NCBI GenBank assembly: GCA_024349765.1
Contig: AP026073.1
Location: 5,394,001 to 5,458,000 of the forward strand
DNA: 64,000 nt
Direction of reading: 5' to 3'
Origin: Streptomyces nigrescens
GTDB taxonomy: Bacteria; Actinomycetota; Actinomycetes; Streptomycetales; Streptomycetaceae
Positions within the stretch are counted from its first letter, which is position 1, and every line of letters begins with the position of its first letter. A program made the translations under genes and the position numbers. Below, piece by piece: positions 31,974-40,436 of the stretch. The notes beneath the pieces were generated by a model. It saw nothing but the letters and a program-made list of their open reading frames with translations. It was not told the DNA's origin and did not search any database.

Positions 31974-33160
31974 TTCTCGGCGAGTTCGGCCGCGGCGTGC
32001 GGGGCGGTGGCGATCCGGTCGAGCTGGGCGAGCTGCAGCCGGGTGTCGAACGGCGACTGGTCCGGGGCGGTGTGCAGGGTCGTCGTCATGAAGGCCGAGA
32101 AGTGCTCGGCGCGCCAGACCCGGCGCAGACAGGTGGCGGAGTAGGCGTCCAGCAGTTCCGTCGAGCCGGTCGTGTGCAGATGCGTCAGGGCGCGCGCGAG
32201 GACGGTGACGTCGGCTGCGGCGAGGTTGAGGCCCTTGGCTCCGGTGGGCGGCACGATGTGCGCCGCGTCGCCCGCCAGCAGCACCCGGCCGTACCGCATC
32301 GGTTCGGTGACCGAACTGCGCATCGGCAGCACCGACTTGGCGGTGATCGGCCCGCGCGCCAGTTTCCAGGGGGCGGCCCCGGTGGCCGGGTCGACGGCCG
32401 CGCGGGTCTCCAGTTCGTCCCAGACCCGGTCGTCGGGCCAGTCCGCCGGGTCGGTGCCGTTGGGCACCTGGAGGTAGAGCCGGCTGACGGTCGGGCTGCG
32501 CATGCTGAACAGGGCGAAGCCGCGAGGGGAGTGGGCGTAGATCAGCTCGTCCGCGGAGGGCGGGACGTCGGCGAGCACGCCGAGCCAGGAGTACGGGTAG
32601 CCGCGCTCGTAGGTGCGGCGTGCGCCCTCCGGTACCGCCCGGCGCACCACGCCGTGGAAGCCGTCGCAGCCGACGACGTAGTCGCAGTCGAGGGTGTGCA
32701 CGCGGCCCTGGTACCGGTAGTGGACGGCGGGGCGATCCCCGTCCGCGCCCTCGACGGTGAGCGCCTCCGCACCGAACAACAGCGGTGCTCCGTCGGCGAG
32801 TTGCAGGGCGATGAGGTCCTTGACGACCTCCGTCTGGGCGTAGACCGTCACCCGGCGGCCGCCGGTGAGCGCCGGGAAGTCGAGGCGGTGGGACCGCCCG
32901 GCGAAGCGCAGCTCGATGCCGTCGTGGACCAGGCCCTCGCGGTCCAGCCGGGCCCCGGCTCCGCAGCCGCGCAGCACGTCGACGGTGCCCTGTTCGAGGA
33001 TGCCGGCGCGCTGCCGCCGCTCCACGTAACCGCGGTCGCGGCTCTCCAGGACGGCGCAGTCGATGCCGGACCGGTGCAGCAGACGGGCCAGCAGCAGTCC
33101 GGCGGGGCCGCCGCCGATGATGCCGACGGTGGTACGGCGGACGGGCGGTGGGGGTGTCAC
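31922..33160 (-). CDS. pobA: 4-hydroxybenzoate 3-monooxygenase
   Basis: The 412-residue flavoprotein converts 4-hydroxybenzoate to protocatechuate, the entry substrate of the pca pathway encoded just upstream. The FAD motif GGGPAG (about 16-21), the class A monooxygenase motif DYVVGCDGFHG and GDAAHIVPPTGAKGLN are all present, and the length is typical. GTG 33160 overlaps the pcaD stop (GTGA), so pobA is the last, translationally coupled gene of the pca operon, an uncommon position for it. Expression should follow the operon's IclR-type control. Its end overlaps the SpoIIE-type gene. Confidence 0.93.
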   Translation of the reverse strand: MTPPPPVRRTTVGIIGGGPAGLLLARLLHRSGIDCAVLESRDRGYVERRQRAGILEQGTVDVLRGCGAGARLDREGLVHDGIELRFAGRSHRLDFPALTGGRRVTVYAQTEVVKDLIALQLADGAPLLFGAEALTVEGADGDRPAVHYRYQGRVHTLDCDYVVGCDGFHGVVRRAVPEGARRTYERGYPYSWLGVLADVPPSADELIYAHSPRGFALFSMRSPTVSRLYLQVPNGTDPADWPDDRVWDELETRAAVDPATGAAPWKLARGPITAKSVLPMRSSVTEPMRYGRVLLAGDAAHIVPPTGAKGLNLAAADVTVLARALTHLHTTGSTELLDAYSATCLRRVWRAEHFSAFMTTTLHTAPDQSPFDTRLQLAQLDRIATAPHAAAELAENYTGLPLPAVPAECSSR

Positions 33161-33993
33161 GGCGCGGTTCCTTCCGAGGGGTGCGGGGCGGGGACTCGGA
33201 GGGCCCCCGGGGCGTCCGGCGGTGCGGCGAGGTGGCCGAGGAGGGCGGCCCGGACGGCGGCCGGGCGTTCGACGTTGGCGAGGTGGGCGGCGCCGGGCAG
33301 TTCGAGGAGGCCGGCGCCGGGGATGCCGTCGACGAGTGCGCGGGCGTGCGGGGGCGGGGTGGCCGGATCGGTGCGGCCGGCGACGACGAGGGTGGGGGCG
33401 GTGATGCGGGCGAGGTCATCGCGCAGGTCGTAGCCGGCGAGGGCGTCGCAGCAGGCCGCGTAGCCGGCCGGGGCGATGCGCCGCCGCAGGGTGCCGAGCA
33501 GTGCGGTGGCCTCCGGGGAGGCGGCGAAGTCCGGGGTGAACCAGCGGCCGGCGGCGGTGTCGGCGACCGGCCCGAGCCCCGACTCCCGTACCAGGGCGGC
33601 CCGTTCGTGCCATGCCTCCGGGGCGCCGAACCGGGCGGAGGAGCAGATCAGCACGAGCGAGGCGATCCGCTCGGGGTGGTGGGCGGCGAGCCAGGCACCG
33701 ACCGCGCCGCCGAGCGAGATCCCGGCGTACGAGAACCGGCCGATGCCGAGGCCGTCGGCGAGCGCGAGGACCCCGCGGGCGAGGGCCGGGACGGTGGTGG
33801 TGGCGACGGAGGGGCTGCCGCCGTGGCCCGGAAGGTCCCAGCGCACCACGCGGAACTCACGTGCCAGTTCAGGGAGTTGAGGATCCCAGACGGAGAGTTC
33901 GGTGCCGAGGGAGGGGCCCAGGACGAGCGGTGGGGCGCCGTCCGGACCGTCGAGGGTGTGGTGCGGCGGCGGGCCGGCGGGCGGGTGGGTCAT
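33157..33993 (-). CDS. pcaD: 3-oxoadipate enol-lactonase (lactonase domain only)
   Basis: The 278-residue alpha/beta hydrolase opens the enol-lactone to 3-oxoadipate. The nucleophile Ser is in YAGISLGGA, the acid in VAGRTDPATPP and the His in GAAHLANVERP. In many actinobacteria this enzyme is fused to 4-carboxymuconolactone decarboxylase (PcaL). Here the protein stops right after the hydrolase and a short Pro-rich tail, so the decarboxylase half is missing. It overlaps pcaB upstream (ATGA) and pobA downstream (GTGA). Confidence 0.9.
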   Translation of the reverse strand: MTHPPAGPPPHHTLDGPDGAPPLVLGPSLGTELSVWDPQLPELAREFRVVRWDLPGHGGSPSVATTTVPALARGVLALADGLGIGRFSYAGISLGGAVGAWLAAHHPERIASLVLICSSARFGAPEAWHERAALVRESGLGPVADTAAGRWFTPDFAASPEATALLGTLRRRIAPAGYAACCDALAGYDLRDDLARITAPTLVVAGRTDPATPPPHARALVDGIPGAGLLELPGAAHLANVERPAAVRAALLGHLAAPPDAPGALRVPAPHPSEGTAP

Positions 33994-35537
33994 GCGGGCT
34001 CCTGCGGGGTGTGCGCGGTACGTTCCAGCGCCCGGTCCACGAGGGCACCGGCGGAGCCCAGGTAGCCGGACGGGTCGAGGAGTGGGGCGAGGTCTTCCGG
34101 AAGCCGCTGATCAGGCAGGGTGTCGCGCAGTGCCGTGGCCAGGGGGACACCCTGCTCGGCGGTGCGGCGGGCCGCGGTGTCCAGCAGACGGCGGGCCTCG
34201 GCCCGGCCGGTCCGGGCGGTGAGCGCGGCGACCAGGCGTTCGCTGACGACCAGACCACCGGTGGCGTCGAGGTTGCGCCGCATGCGGTCCGGATGCACCC
34301 GGAGGTCAGCGGTCAGCTCGGCGGCGTCCCGGGCGGCGCCGCCCACCAGCCGCAGGGCGTCCCGCAGCGGCTGCCATTCGGCGTGCCAGGCGCCGGCCGG
34401 ACGCTCGTCCTCCGCGGCCAGCGCGCCGTACAGCACCCCGGCGAGCGCCGGGACCTGGCGGGCGGCGGCCGCGATCAGCGTGGCGCGCACCGGATTGGCC
34501 TTGTGCGGCATGGCGGACGAGCCACCGCCGCTGCCCTCCGACAGCTCGCCGATCTCGGTGCGGGAGAGGGTCAGGACATCGGCGGCGAGCTTGCCGAGGG
34601 CGCCCGCGGTGAAGGCGAGCGCCCCGGCGAGATCGGCGACCGGGGTGCGCAGGGTGTGCCAGGGCAGGGCGGGTTCGGCGAGCCCGGTCTCGGTGGCGTA
34701 GGCGGTGAGCAGCCGGGTGCCGGGGTCGGGGCCCGCGGCGGCCGGTGCGCCCTCGGCCGCGGTCTCGGCCTCGGCGTACGCGTGGAAGGCGGCCAGGGTG
34801 CCGGCCGCGCCGCCCAGTTGGACGGGCAGCGCGGCACGGACGGCCGTGAGCCGGGCGTGGGCGTCGAGCACCAGGCTGCGCCAGCCCGCCGCCTTGAGGC
34901 CGAAGGTGGTCGGCACCGCGTGCTGGGTGAGGGTCCGGCCGGCCATCGGGGTGTCCCGGTGCGCGGCGGCGGTCCGGCGCAGCGCCTCGGCGGTCCGGGC
35001 CAGGTCCGCCAGTACGGGCTCCAGCGCCCGGGTGCAGACCAGCATGGTGGCGGTGTCGAGGATGTCCTGGCTGGTGGCGCCGCGGTGGACGTGGCCGGCG
35101 GCCGCGGGGGCGCGGGCGGCGACCGCGGCGGTCAGATCGGCGACGAGCGGGACGACGGGGTTGCCCGCGGCCCGGGCCCGCCGGGCGAGCGTGCCGGGGT
35201 CGTGGCGGCCGGGCTCGGCGGTCACGGCGGTGACCACGGCGGCCGCCTCCTCCGGCGCGAGTCCGGCGGCGGACTGGGCACGGGTCAGCGCGGCCTCGGC
35301 GTCGAGCAGGGCGCGCAGATAGGCGCCGTCGCCGGTCGCGTCGGCCACGGCGGAACCGGCCCGGGACGGCGCGAGCAGTCCCACATCGGCGTCGTCGTAC
35401 GGGGGTTGGGGCGGTGCGGTGCCGGGGTCGGGGGCGGGGCAGGGGGCGGAACCTCTGCCGTCGGAACTCCGGTCACCGGGGCGGGAGGCGTCGGTGCGGG
35501 AGCGGTCATCGGACCGGAGGCGGTCATCGGAACGCAA
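33990..35537 (-). CDS. pcaB: 3-carboxy-cis,cis-muconate cycloisomerase
   Basis: The 515-residue enzyme of the fumarase/aspartase superfamily carries the signature GGGSSAMPHKANPVRA (about residue 340). TTG 35537 lies inside the end of pcaG (14-base overlap), with GAGGAG about ten bases upstream. The first 45 residues (Asp/Arg/Ser and Pro-rich) are not part of the fold, so a later start is possible. The usual family opening, DADVGLLAPSRAG, begins near residue 49. It catalyses lactonisation of carboxymuconate made by PcaHG. Confidence 0.9.
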   Translation of the reverse strand: MRSDDRLRSDDRSRTDASRPGDRSSDGRGSAPCPAPDPGTAPPQPPYDDADVGLLAPSRAGSAVADATGDGAYLRALLDAEAALTRAQSAAGLAPEEAAAVVTAVTAEPGRHDPGTLARRARAAGNPVVPLVADLTAAVAARAPAAAGHVHRGATSQDILDTATMLVCTRALEPVLADLARTAEALRRTAAAHRDTPMAGRTLTQHAVPTTFGLKAAGWRSLVLDAHARLTAVRAALPVQLGGAAGTLAAFHAYAEAETAAEGAPAAAGPDPGTRLLTAYATETGLAEPALPWHTLRTPVADLAGALAFTAGALGKLAADVLTLSRTEIGELSEGSGGGSSAMPHKANPVRATLIAAAARQVPALAGVLYGALAAEDERPAGAWHAEWQPLRDALRLVGGAARDAAELTADLRVHPDRMRRNLDATGGLVVSERLVAALTARTGRAEARRLLDTAARRTAEQGVPLATALRDTLPDQRLPEDLAPLLDPSGYLGSAGALVDRALERTAHTPQEPA

Positions 35538-36225
35538 GGAAGACCGTCTCCTCGTGGGTGCCGTCGGCGGTCTGCTGCAGCTGGACGTCGAAGCGGTAGC
35601 GGTCCGGGCCGTCCGGGTGGGCGAGCAGGGTGCGGGCCCGGTCGTCGGGGAGCCGGGACAGCAGCGGGTCGGCGGCGTGGGCCTCGGCGTGCTCGGGGAA
35701 GTAGACGCGGGTGAAGAGGTGGTGCAGCAGCCCGCGGGCGAAGACGCAGACGGCGAGGTAGGGCGCGGCGCCGGGGTGGCCGGCCGGGGCGGTGGCGGGC
35801 AGGGTGTGCAGGACGTAGCGGCCGTCGGCGTCGGTCGGGACCCGGCCGAATCCCGTGAAGTCCAGGCCGTGGCGGCCGATGACGGCGCCGGTGACCGGGT
35901 CGCGGCGCAGCGAGCCGGGCGCCCCGGTGAGGCTGCCGTCCGGGCCCGCCTGCCAGAACTCCAGCAGGGCGTCCGGCACCGGGGCGCCGTCCCCGTCCCG
36001 TACCCGGCCGTGGAGGACGATGGTGCCGGGCCGGCCGGCCGGTGCGATCTGCTCGCCGCCGCGGAACGGGAGGGCGTAGCCGTAGAACGGCCCGATGGTC
36101 TGCGAGGGCGTCGGGGGCAGCGGCGCGGCGGGGGTGCCGGCCGGGTCGGGGGCGGCAGCCGGGTCGGGCTCGGGGGCCGCGGTCGGGCGGTCGGTGCCGG
36201 CCGGGTCCGTGGTGGCGCGGGGCAT
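35524..36225 (-). CDS. pcaG: Protocatechuate 3,4-dioxygenase alpha subunit
   Basis: The 233-residue alpha subunit pairs with PcaH. The family opening TPSQTIGPFYGYALPF appears after a 38-residue Pro/Ala extension, and the core ends with RYRFDVQLQ. The alpha subunit lacks the iron ligands, as expected. Its ATG overlaps the pcaH stop by one base (TGATG), a typical arrangement for stoichiometric subunit synthesis. Confidence 0.93.
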   Translation of the reverse strand: MPRATTDPAGTDRPTAAPEPDPAAAPDPAGTPAAPLPPTPSQTIGPFYGYALPFRGGEQIAPAGRPGTIVLHGRVRDGDGAPVPDALLEFWQAGPDGSLTGAPGSLRRDPVTGAVIGRHGLDFTGFGRVPTDADGRYVLHTLPATAPAGHPGAAPYLAVCVFARGLLHHLFTRVYFPEHAEAHAADPLLSRLPDDRARTLLAHPDGPDRYRFDVQLQQTADGTHEETVFLAFR

Positions 36226-37088
36226 CAGTGGCCCTCCTCGGTCCAGGTGGCGGACGGGCCGTCCAGGACGATGTCCCAGCGGTAACCCAACGTCCTTTCG
36301 GGGCGGGAGAGTTCGTGGTCGTAGGCGGCGACCAGGCGGGCGCGGGCGGCCGGGTCGGTGACCGACTGGAGGATCGGGTCGTAGGGGAAGAGCGGGTCGC
36401 CGGGGAAGTACATCTGGGTGATCAGCCGCTGGGTGAAGGCCGTGCCGAAGAGCGAGAAGTGGATGTGGGCCGGGCGCCAGGCGTTGTCGTGATTGCGCCA
36501 GGGGTAGGCGCCGGGCCTGATGGTGGTGAAGGTGTAGCGGCCCTGGTCGTCGGTCAGGCAGCGGCCCACGCCGGTGAAGTTCGGGTCGAGCGGGGCGGGG
36601 TGCTGGTCGCGCTGGTGGGCGTACCGGCCGGAGGCGTTGGCCTGCCAGATCTCGACGAGCTGACCGCGCACCGGGCGGCCGGTGCGGTCGAGGACGCGCC
36701 CGGTGACGGTGATCCGCTCGCCGAGCGGCTCGCCCGGGTGCTGCCGGGTGAGGTCGGCGTCCAGGTCGGTGACGTCCGTGACGCCGAACGCGGGGCCGGT
36801 CAGCTCGACGGCCTCCGGGTCGGCCAGGTGGTCGATCTCGACCGGTGGCCGTTGGGGGTGGCGGGGGGTGCTGCTGCGGTACGGGGTGTAGTCCCGCGCG
36901 GGGTGCGCGGGGACGGGGGCGCCGGCGGCACGGTCCCGTTCGGCGGCGGCGGACCGCGCGGCGATCTCGCGGCTGATGTCGGCCTGGGTGGGCAGCGGCG
37001 GTGCGGGCGCGACGAGCGGCCGGGGGCCGGGAAGCGGTGCGCCGGGTACGAACGCCCGGGGCGCGGGGGTGAACGGCGTCAGGGTCAT
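36225..37088 (-). CDS. pcaH: Protocatechuate 3,4-dioxygenase beta subunit
   Basis: The 287-residue subunit carries the non-haem Fe(III) site for intradiol ring cleavage. All four family ligands are visible: Tyr in ASGRYAHQ, Tyr in RPGAYPWRN and two His in RPAHIHFS. A Pro-rich N-terminal extension of about 60 residues precedes the core. It follows pcaF after a 160-base gap and precedes pcaG with a one-base overlap. Confidence 0.95.
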   Translation of the reverse strand: MTLTPFTPAPRAFVPGAPLPGPRPLVAPAPPLPTQADISREIAARSAAAERDRAAGAPVPAHPARDYTPYRSSTPRHPQRPPVEIDHLADPEAVELTGPAFGVTDVTDLDADLTRQHPGEPLGERITVTGRVLDRTGRPVRGQLVEIWQANASGRYAHQRDQHPAPLDPNFTGVGRCLTDDQGRYTFTTIRPGAYPWRNHDNAWRPAHIHFSLFGTAFTQRLITQMYFPGDPLFPYDPILQSVTDPAARARLVAAYDHELSRPERTLGYRWDIVLDGPSATWTEEGH

Positions 37089-37248
37089 GGGTGCCCTCTC
37101 CGTACGGGTGGTCGGGGCGGTGCGGGTGGACGGGACGGTGCGGGTGGTTCCGGGTGCGGGAGCATCGAGCTGTCGGTCATGAGGCCGCGGCGGCACGTCC
37201 GTGGCGCGGTGCCCCTGCAGGATGCGGCTCCCGACGCCGGGCGGGTAA
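37089..37248. other. Gap between pcaF and pcaH
   Basis: This 160-base G-rich gap is the only real break in the pca operon. It contains GGTCGGGGCGGTGCGGGTGGACGGGACGGTGCGGGTGG-type near-repeats and no gene. An internal promoter or processing site is possible, but no copy of the GTTCGCC/GTGAACTT element is present. Confidence 0.5.
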
Positions 37249-38478
37249 CTACCTTTCGAGCACCATCGCCAGGCCCTGCCCGACGCCGATGCACAGCGTC
37301 GCGAGGCCCGTTCCGGAGCCGGCGGCGGCCAGTTGGTGGGCGACCGCGCCGACGAGCCGCGCCCCGGAGGCGCCGAGCGGGTGGCCGAGAGCGATCGCAC
37401 CGCCGCGCGGATTGACGAGGCCGGGGTCGAGCTCGGGCCAGCGGGCCAGACAGCCGAGTGCCTGGGCGGCGAACGCCTCGTTGAGCTCGACGGTGTGCAG
37501 GGCGTCGAAGCCGCGTCCGGCCTTCTCCAGTGCCCGGGTGGCCGCCTCCACCGGGCCGAGCCCGAAGTACTGCGGCTCGATGCCGGTGACCGCACTGCTG
37601 CGGATCCGGGCGAGCGGGGTGCAGCCGGAGGCGCCGAGCCCCCGCTCGTCCATCAGCAGCAGCGCGGCCGCACCGTCGCTGAGCGGTGAGGAGTTGCCGG
37701 CCGTGACGGTGCCCGCGCCGGCCGACGGCCCGGTGGCCCCGCGCACCGCGTCGCTCCCCTTACGGAAGGCCGGCCGCAACCTGCCCAGCGCCGCCAACGA
37801 GGTGTCCTCACGGATGCCTTCGTCCTCGGACACCTCCCCGTAGGGCACGATCTCCGCGGCGAAGGCGCCGTCCTTCCGGGCGCGGGCCGCCTTCTCGTGG
37901 CTGGCCAGCGCGAAGGCGTCCTGCCGGTCGCGGGTGATCCGGTCGCGGTCGGCGATCAGCTCGGCGCCCTCGCCCAGGGCGACGGTCCACTCGCCGGGCA
38001 TCCTGGGATTGGTCAGCCGCCAGCCCAGGGTGGTGGAGTGCAGGGTCTGCGGCCCTGCCGGGAAGGCGCGTTCCGGCTTGGGCAGGACCCAGGGCGCCCG
38101 GCTCATCGACTCCACGCCGCCGGCGACGGCCACCGAGGCGTCGCCCAGCGCGACGGCCCGGGCGGCCTGGACGACGGCCTCCATGCCGGAGCCGCAGAGG
38201 CGGTTGACGGTGACGCCGGGTACGGACACCGGCAGCCCGGCGAGCAGCACCGCCATCCGGGCCACATCGCGGTTCTCCTCGCCCGCGCCGTTGGCGTTGC
38301 CGAGCCAGACGTCGTCGACCGTGGCCGGATCGAGTCCCGGTGCGCGGTCCACCAGGGCCTTGACGACATGCGCGGCGAGGTCGTCGGGGCGGGCGCCGGA
38401 CAGTGCGCCGCCGTATTTGCCGAAGGGGGTGCGGACGGCGTCGACGACGTACACGTCCCGGGGCCGGTCGGTGATCAT
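37249..38478 (-). CDS. pcaF: 3-oxoadipyl-CoA thiolase
   Basis: The 409-residue thiolase cleaves 3-oxoadipyl-CoA to succinyl-CoA and acetyl-CoA, the last step of the pathway. The nucleophilic Cys is in VNRLCGSGMEAV (about residue 90), the His in GGAIALGHPLGASGAR, and the second Cys in ATLCIGVGQG. ATG 38478 overlaps the stop of the fused CoA-transferase gene (ATGA). Confidence 0.94.
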   Translation of the reverse strand: MITDRPRDVYVVDAVRTPFGKYGGALSGARPDDLAAHVVKALVDRAPGLDPATVDDVWLGNANGAGEENRDVARMAVLLAGLPVSVPGVTVNRLCGSGMEAVVQAARAVALGDASVAVAGGVESMSRAPWVLPKPERAFPAGPQTLHSTTLGWRLTNPRMPGEWTVALGEGAELIADRDRITRDRQDAFALASHEKAARARKDGAFAAEIVPYGEVSEDEGIREDTSLAALGRLRPAFRKGSDAVRGATGPSAGAGTVTAGNSSPLSDGAAALLLMDERGLGASGCTPLARIRSSAVTGIEPQYFGLGPVEAATRALEKAGRGFDALHTVELNEAFAAQALGCLARWPELDPGLVNPRGGAIALGHPLGASGARLVGAVAHQLAAAGSGTGLATLCIGVGQGLAMVLER

Positions 38479-40250
38479 CGGGTGGCGGTGTCCTTCCGTG
38501 CGGCGGCCGCCTCGGGCGTACCGGATGCGGGGGTGGCCGGGGGCGTGGCGGCCTTCAGGGCGCGCAGGGCGGTGAGTTCGGCGGCGGTGGGCGGGTCGGT
38601 GACGCCGATCCGGTCGGCCTCCTTGAGGTCCCAGCCGGTGGCCGCCCGTACCTGCTCGACCGTCACTCCCGGGTGCAGGTCGGTCAGGACGAGCTCGGCG
38701 GTGCCGGGGTCGGGGCGGAGCACGCCGAGGTCGGTGATGACGGCGGTCGGTCCGGCGCCGGGCAGTCCGAGCGCGGTGCGGTCCCGGGGGCCGCTGCCGT
38801 GGCCGAGGGTGGTCACGAAGTCCAGCGCACCGACGAAGTTGCGGCGGCTGTGCCGCAGGACCATCAGTACCTGCCCGCAGTTGGCGGCGATCTCGGGGGC
38901 GCCGCCGGCGCCCGGCAGCCGGCCCTCGGGTTTGCCGGGGCCGCGGTCGACGACGGTGGTGTTGATGTTGGCGAACCGGTCGACCTGCGCGGCGCCGAGG
39001 AAGCCGACGTCGATCCGGCCGCCCTGCAGCCAGTAGTTGAACATCTCGGGCACGGACACCACCGCGTCGGCGGTGTCGGCCAGTTCGCCGTCCCCGATGG
39101 ACAGCGGCAGCCGGGTCGGTTTGGAGCCGAGGGTGCCGGACTCGTAGATCAGCACCAGGTCCGGATTGACGGTGCGGCGGGCGAGGTTGGCGGCCGTACT
39201 GGGCAGCCCGATCCCGACGAAACAGGTCCGCGCACCGGCCAGCGCCCGGGCCGCGTTGACCTCCATGAGCTCGTCGGGGGTGCAGGGCGGCGCAGGGGTG
39301 GGGGTGGGGGACGGCGCGGGCGCCGAGGCGTGGGCGGGCGCGGGTGGGGCTACGGACGCGGGTGGGGCGTCGGACGCGGGTGGGGCCTCGGGAACGGGTG
39401 GGGCGTCGGGAGCGGTGGTGGGGACGGTCGCCGCGGGAGAGCTGCCGGCGCCGCCCCTGATCCCCTCCAGCCACCGCCCGAACGCCGCCCGGTCCCGCGA
39501 AATCCCGTCCCAGCGGCGGTAGAAGGCGTTGTCGCGGACCGAGTACCCGGCCGCGTACGAGGGGTGGGCGCCGCCGGGGACGACCGCGACCGCCTCGACG
39601 ACCCAGGTGGGCAGGACGACGCCGCCGGGGCGCGGCTCCAGGGTGTCGACGAGTTCCTCGACGGTCACCAGGACGCGCCGGGCGGCCAGCGCCGCCTCCT
39701 TCTGGACGCCGGTCAGGCCCCACAGCTGGACGTTGCCGGCCCGGTCGGCCTGCTGGGCGTGGATGACCGTGACGTCCGGGTTGAGGGCGGCGACGGCGGC
39801 CAGTTCCTCGCCGGTGAACGGGCAGGTGACGGTGGCGACCGTGGGCGTGCGGGAGGGGATGTCGCTGCCGCGGTAGCCGCGCAGCACGGCGAACGGGAGC
39901 CCGGCCGCACCCGCGGCGTAGCGGTTGGCCATGCCGGCGTGGCTGTGCTCGTCGGTCTCCAGCGGGCCGGGCCAGCCGTTCTCGACCGCGTCCCGGAAGC
40001 GGTGCAGTGAGCCGACGCCCGGGTTGCCGCCCCAGGAGAAGACCAGCTTCGCGGCCACGCCCGCGCCGATCAGCTGGTCGTAGACCACGTCGGGGGTCAT
40101 CCGGGCGAGGGTGAGGCCGGTGCGGCCCTGGCGGATGATCTCGTGCGCGGCGGCGAACGGGATGAGGTGGGTGAACCCCTCCAGCGCCACGGTGTCCCCG
40201 TCGTGGATCAGCTCCGCGACGGCCTCGTACAACGAACGGATGTCGGCCAT
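38475..40250 (-). CDS. pcaIJ: Fused 3-oxoadipate CoA-transferase (alpha and beta subunits in one chain)
   Basis: The 591-residue protein joins both CoA-transferase subunits. Residues 1-275 match PcaI (DGDTVALEGFTHLIPFAA, FSWGGNPGVGS). A Pro/Ala/Ser linker of about 50 residues follows (PPVPEAPPASDAPPAS-like). Residues 326-560 match PcaJ, with the catalytic Glu in VLIYESGTLG. Separate pcaI and pcaJ genes are the usual state. It is the first gene of the operon, starting at ATG 40250 after GGAGGA. The promoter overlaps a conserved operator shared with the divergent IclR gene. Confidence 0.92.
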   Translation of the reverse strand: MADIRSLYEAVAELIHDGDTVALEGFTHLIPFAAAHEIIRQGRTGLTLARMTPDVVYDQLIGAGVAAKLVFSWGGNPGVGSLHRFRDAVENGWPGPLETDEHSHAGMANRYAAGAAGLPFAVLRGYRGSDIPSRTPTVATVTCPFTGEELAAVAALNPDVTVIHAQQADRAGNVQLWGLTGVQKEAALAARRVLVTVEELVDTLEPRPGGVVLPTWVVEAVAVVPGGAHPSYAAGYSVRDNAFYRRWDGISRDRAAFGRWLEGIRGGAGSSPAATVPTTAPDAPPVPEAPPASDAPPASVAPPAPAHASAPAPSPTPTPAPPCTPDELMEVNAARALAGARTCFVGIGLPSTAANLARRTVNPDLVLIYESGTLGSKPTRLPLSIGDGELADTADAVVSVPEMFNYWLQGGRIDVGFLGAAQVDRFANINTTVVDRGPGKPEGRLPGAGGAPEIAANCGQVLMVLRHSRRNFVGALDFVTTLGHGSGPRDRTALGLPGAGPTAVITDLGVLRPDPGTAELVLTDLHPGVTVEQVRAATGWDLKEADRIGVTDPPTAAELTALRALKAATPPATPASGTPEAAAARKDTATR

Positions 40251-40320
40251 ATCGGCCCTGTCCTCCAGCCTCTGTCGAAGATCCGGGCGCTAGGGATGCG
40301 AAGGATGGAATACGCCGGTT

Positions 40321-40344
40321 GTTCGCCCAGTGAACTTAAGTTCA
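40321..40344. promoter_or_regulatory. IclR-type operator between pcaIJ and its divergent regulator
   Basis: The site holds the perfect 14-bp palindrome TGAACTTAAGTTCA (40331-40344) preceded by GTTCGCC. This gives three half-sites (GTTC, GAAC, GTTC), the layout known for PcaU/PcaR-type IclR regulators. A TTGTTC/CATAAT promoter with 18-bp spacing for the plus-strand regulator overlaps it. A near-identical copy lies upstream of pcaK at 44104-44127. Confidence 0.7.
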
Positions 40345-40436
40345 TAATGGACGCTCTGAGTCTGGACCCCGCCCCCGGCCCTGTCAACGGTCCGCCGGGT
40401 ACGGTTCGCACGAGATCACCGCACGAGGGAGAGGCC

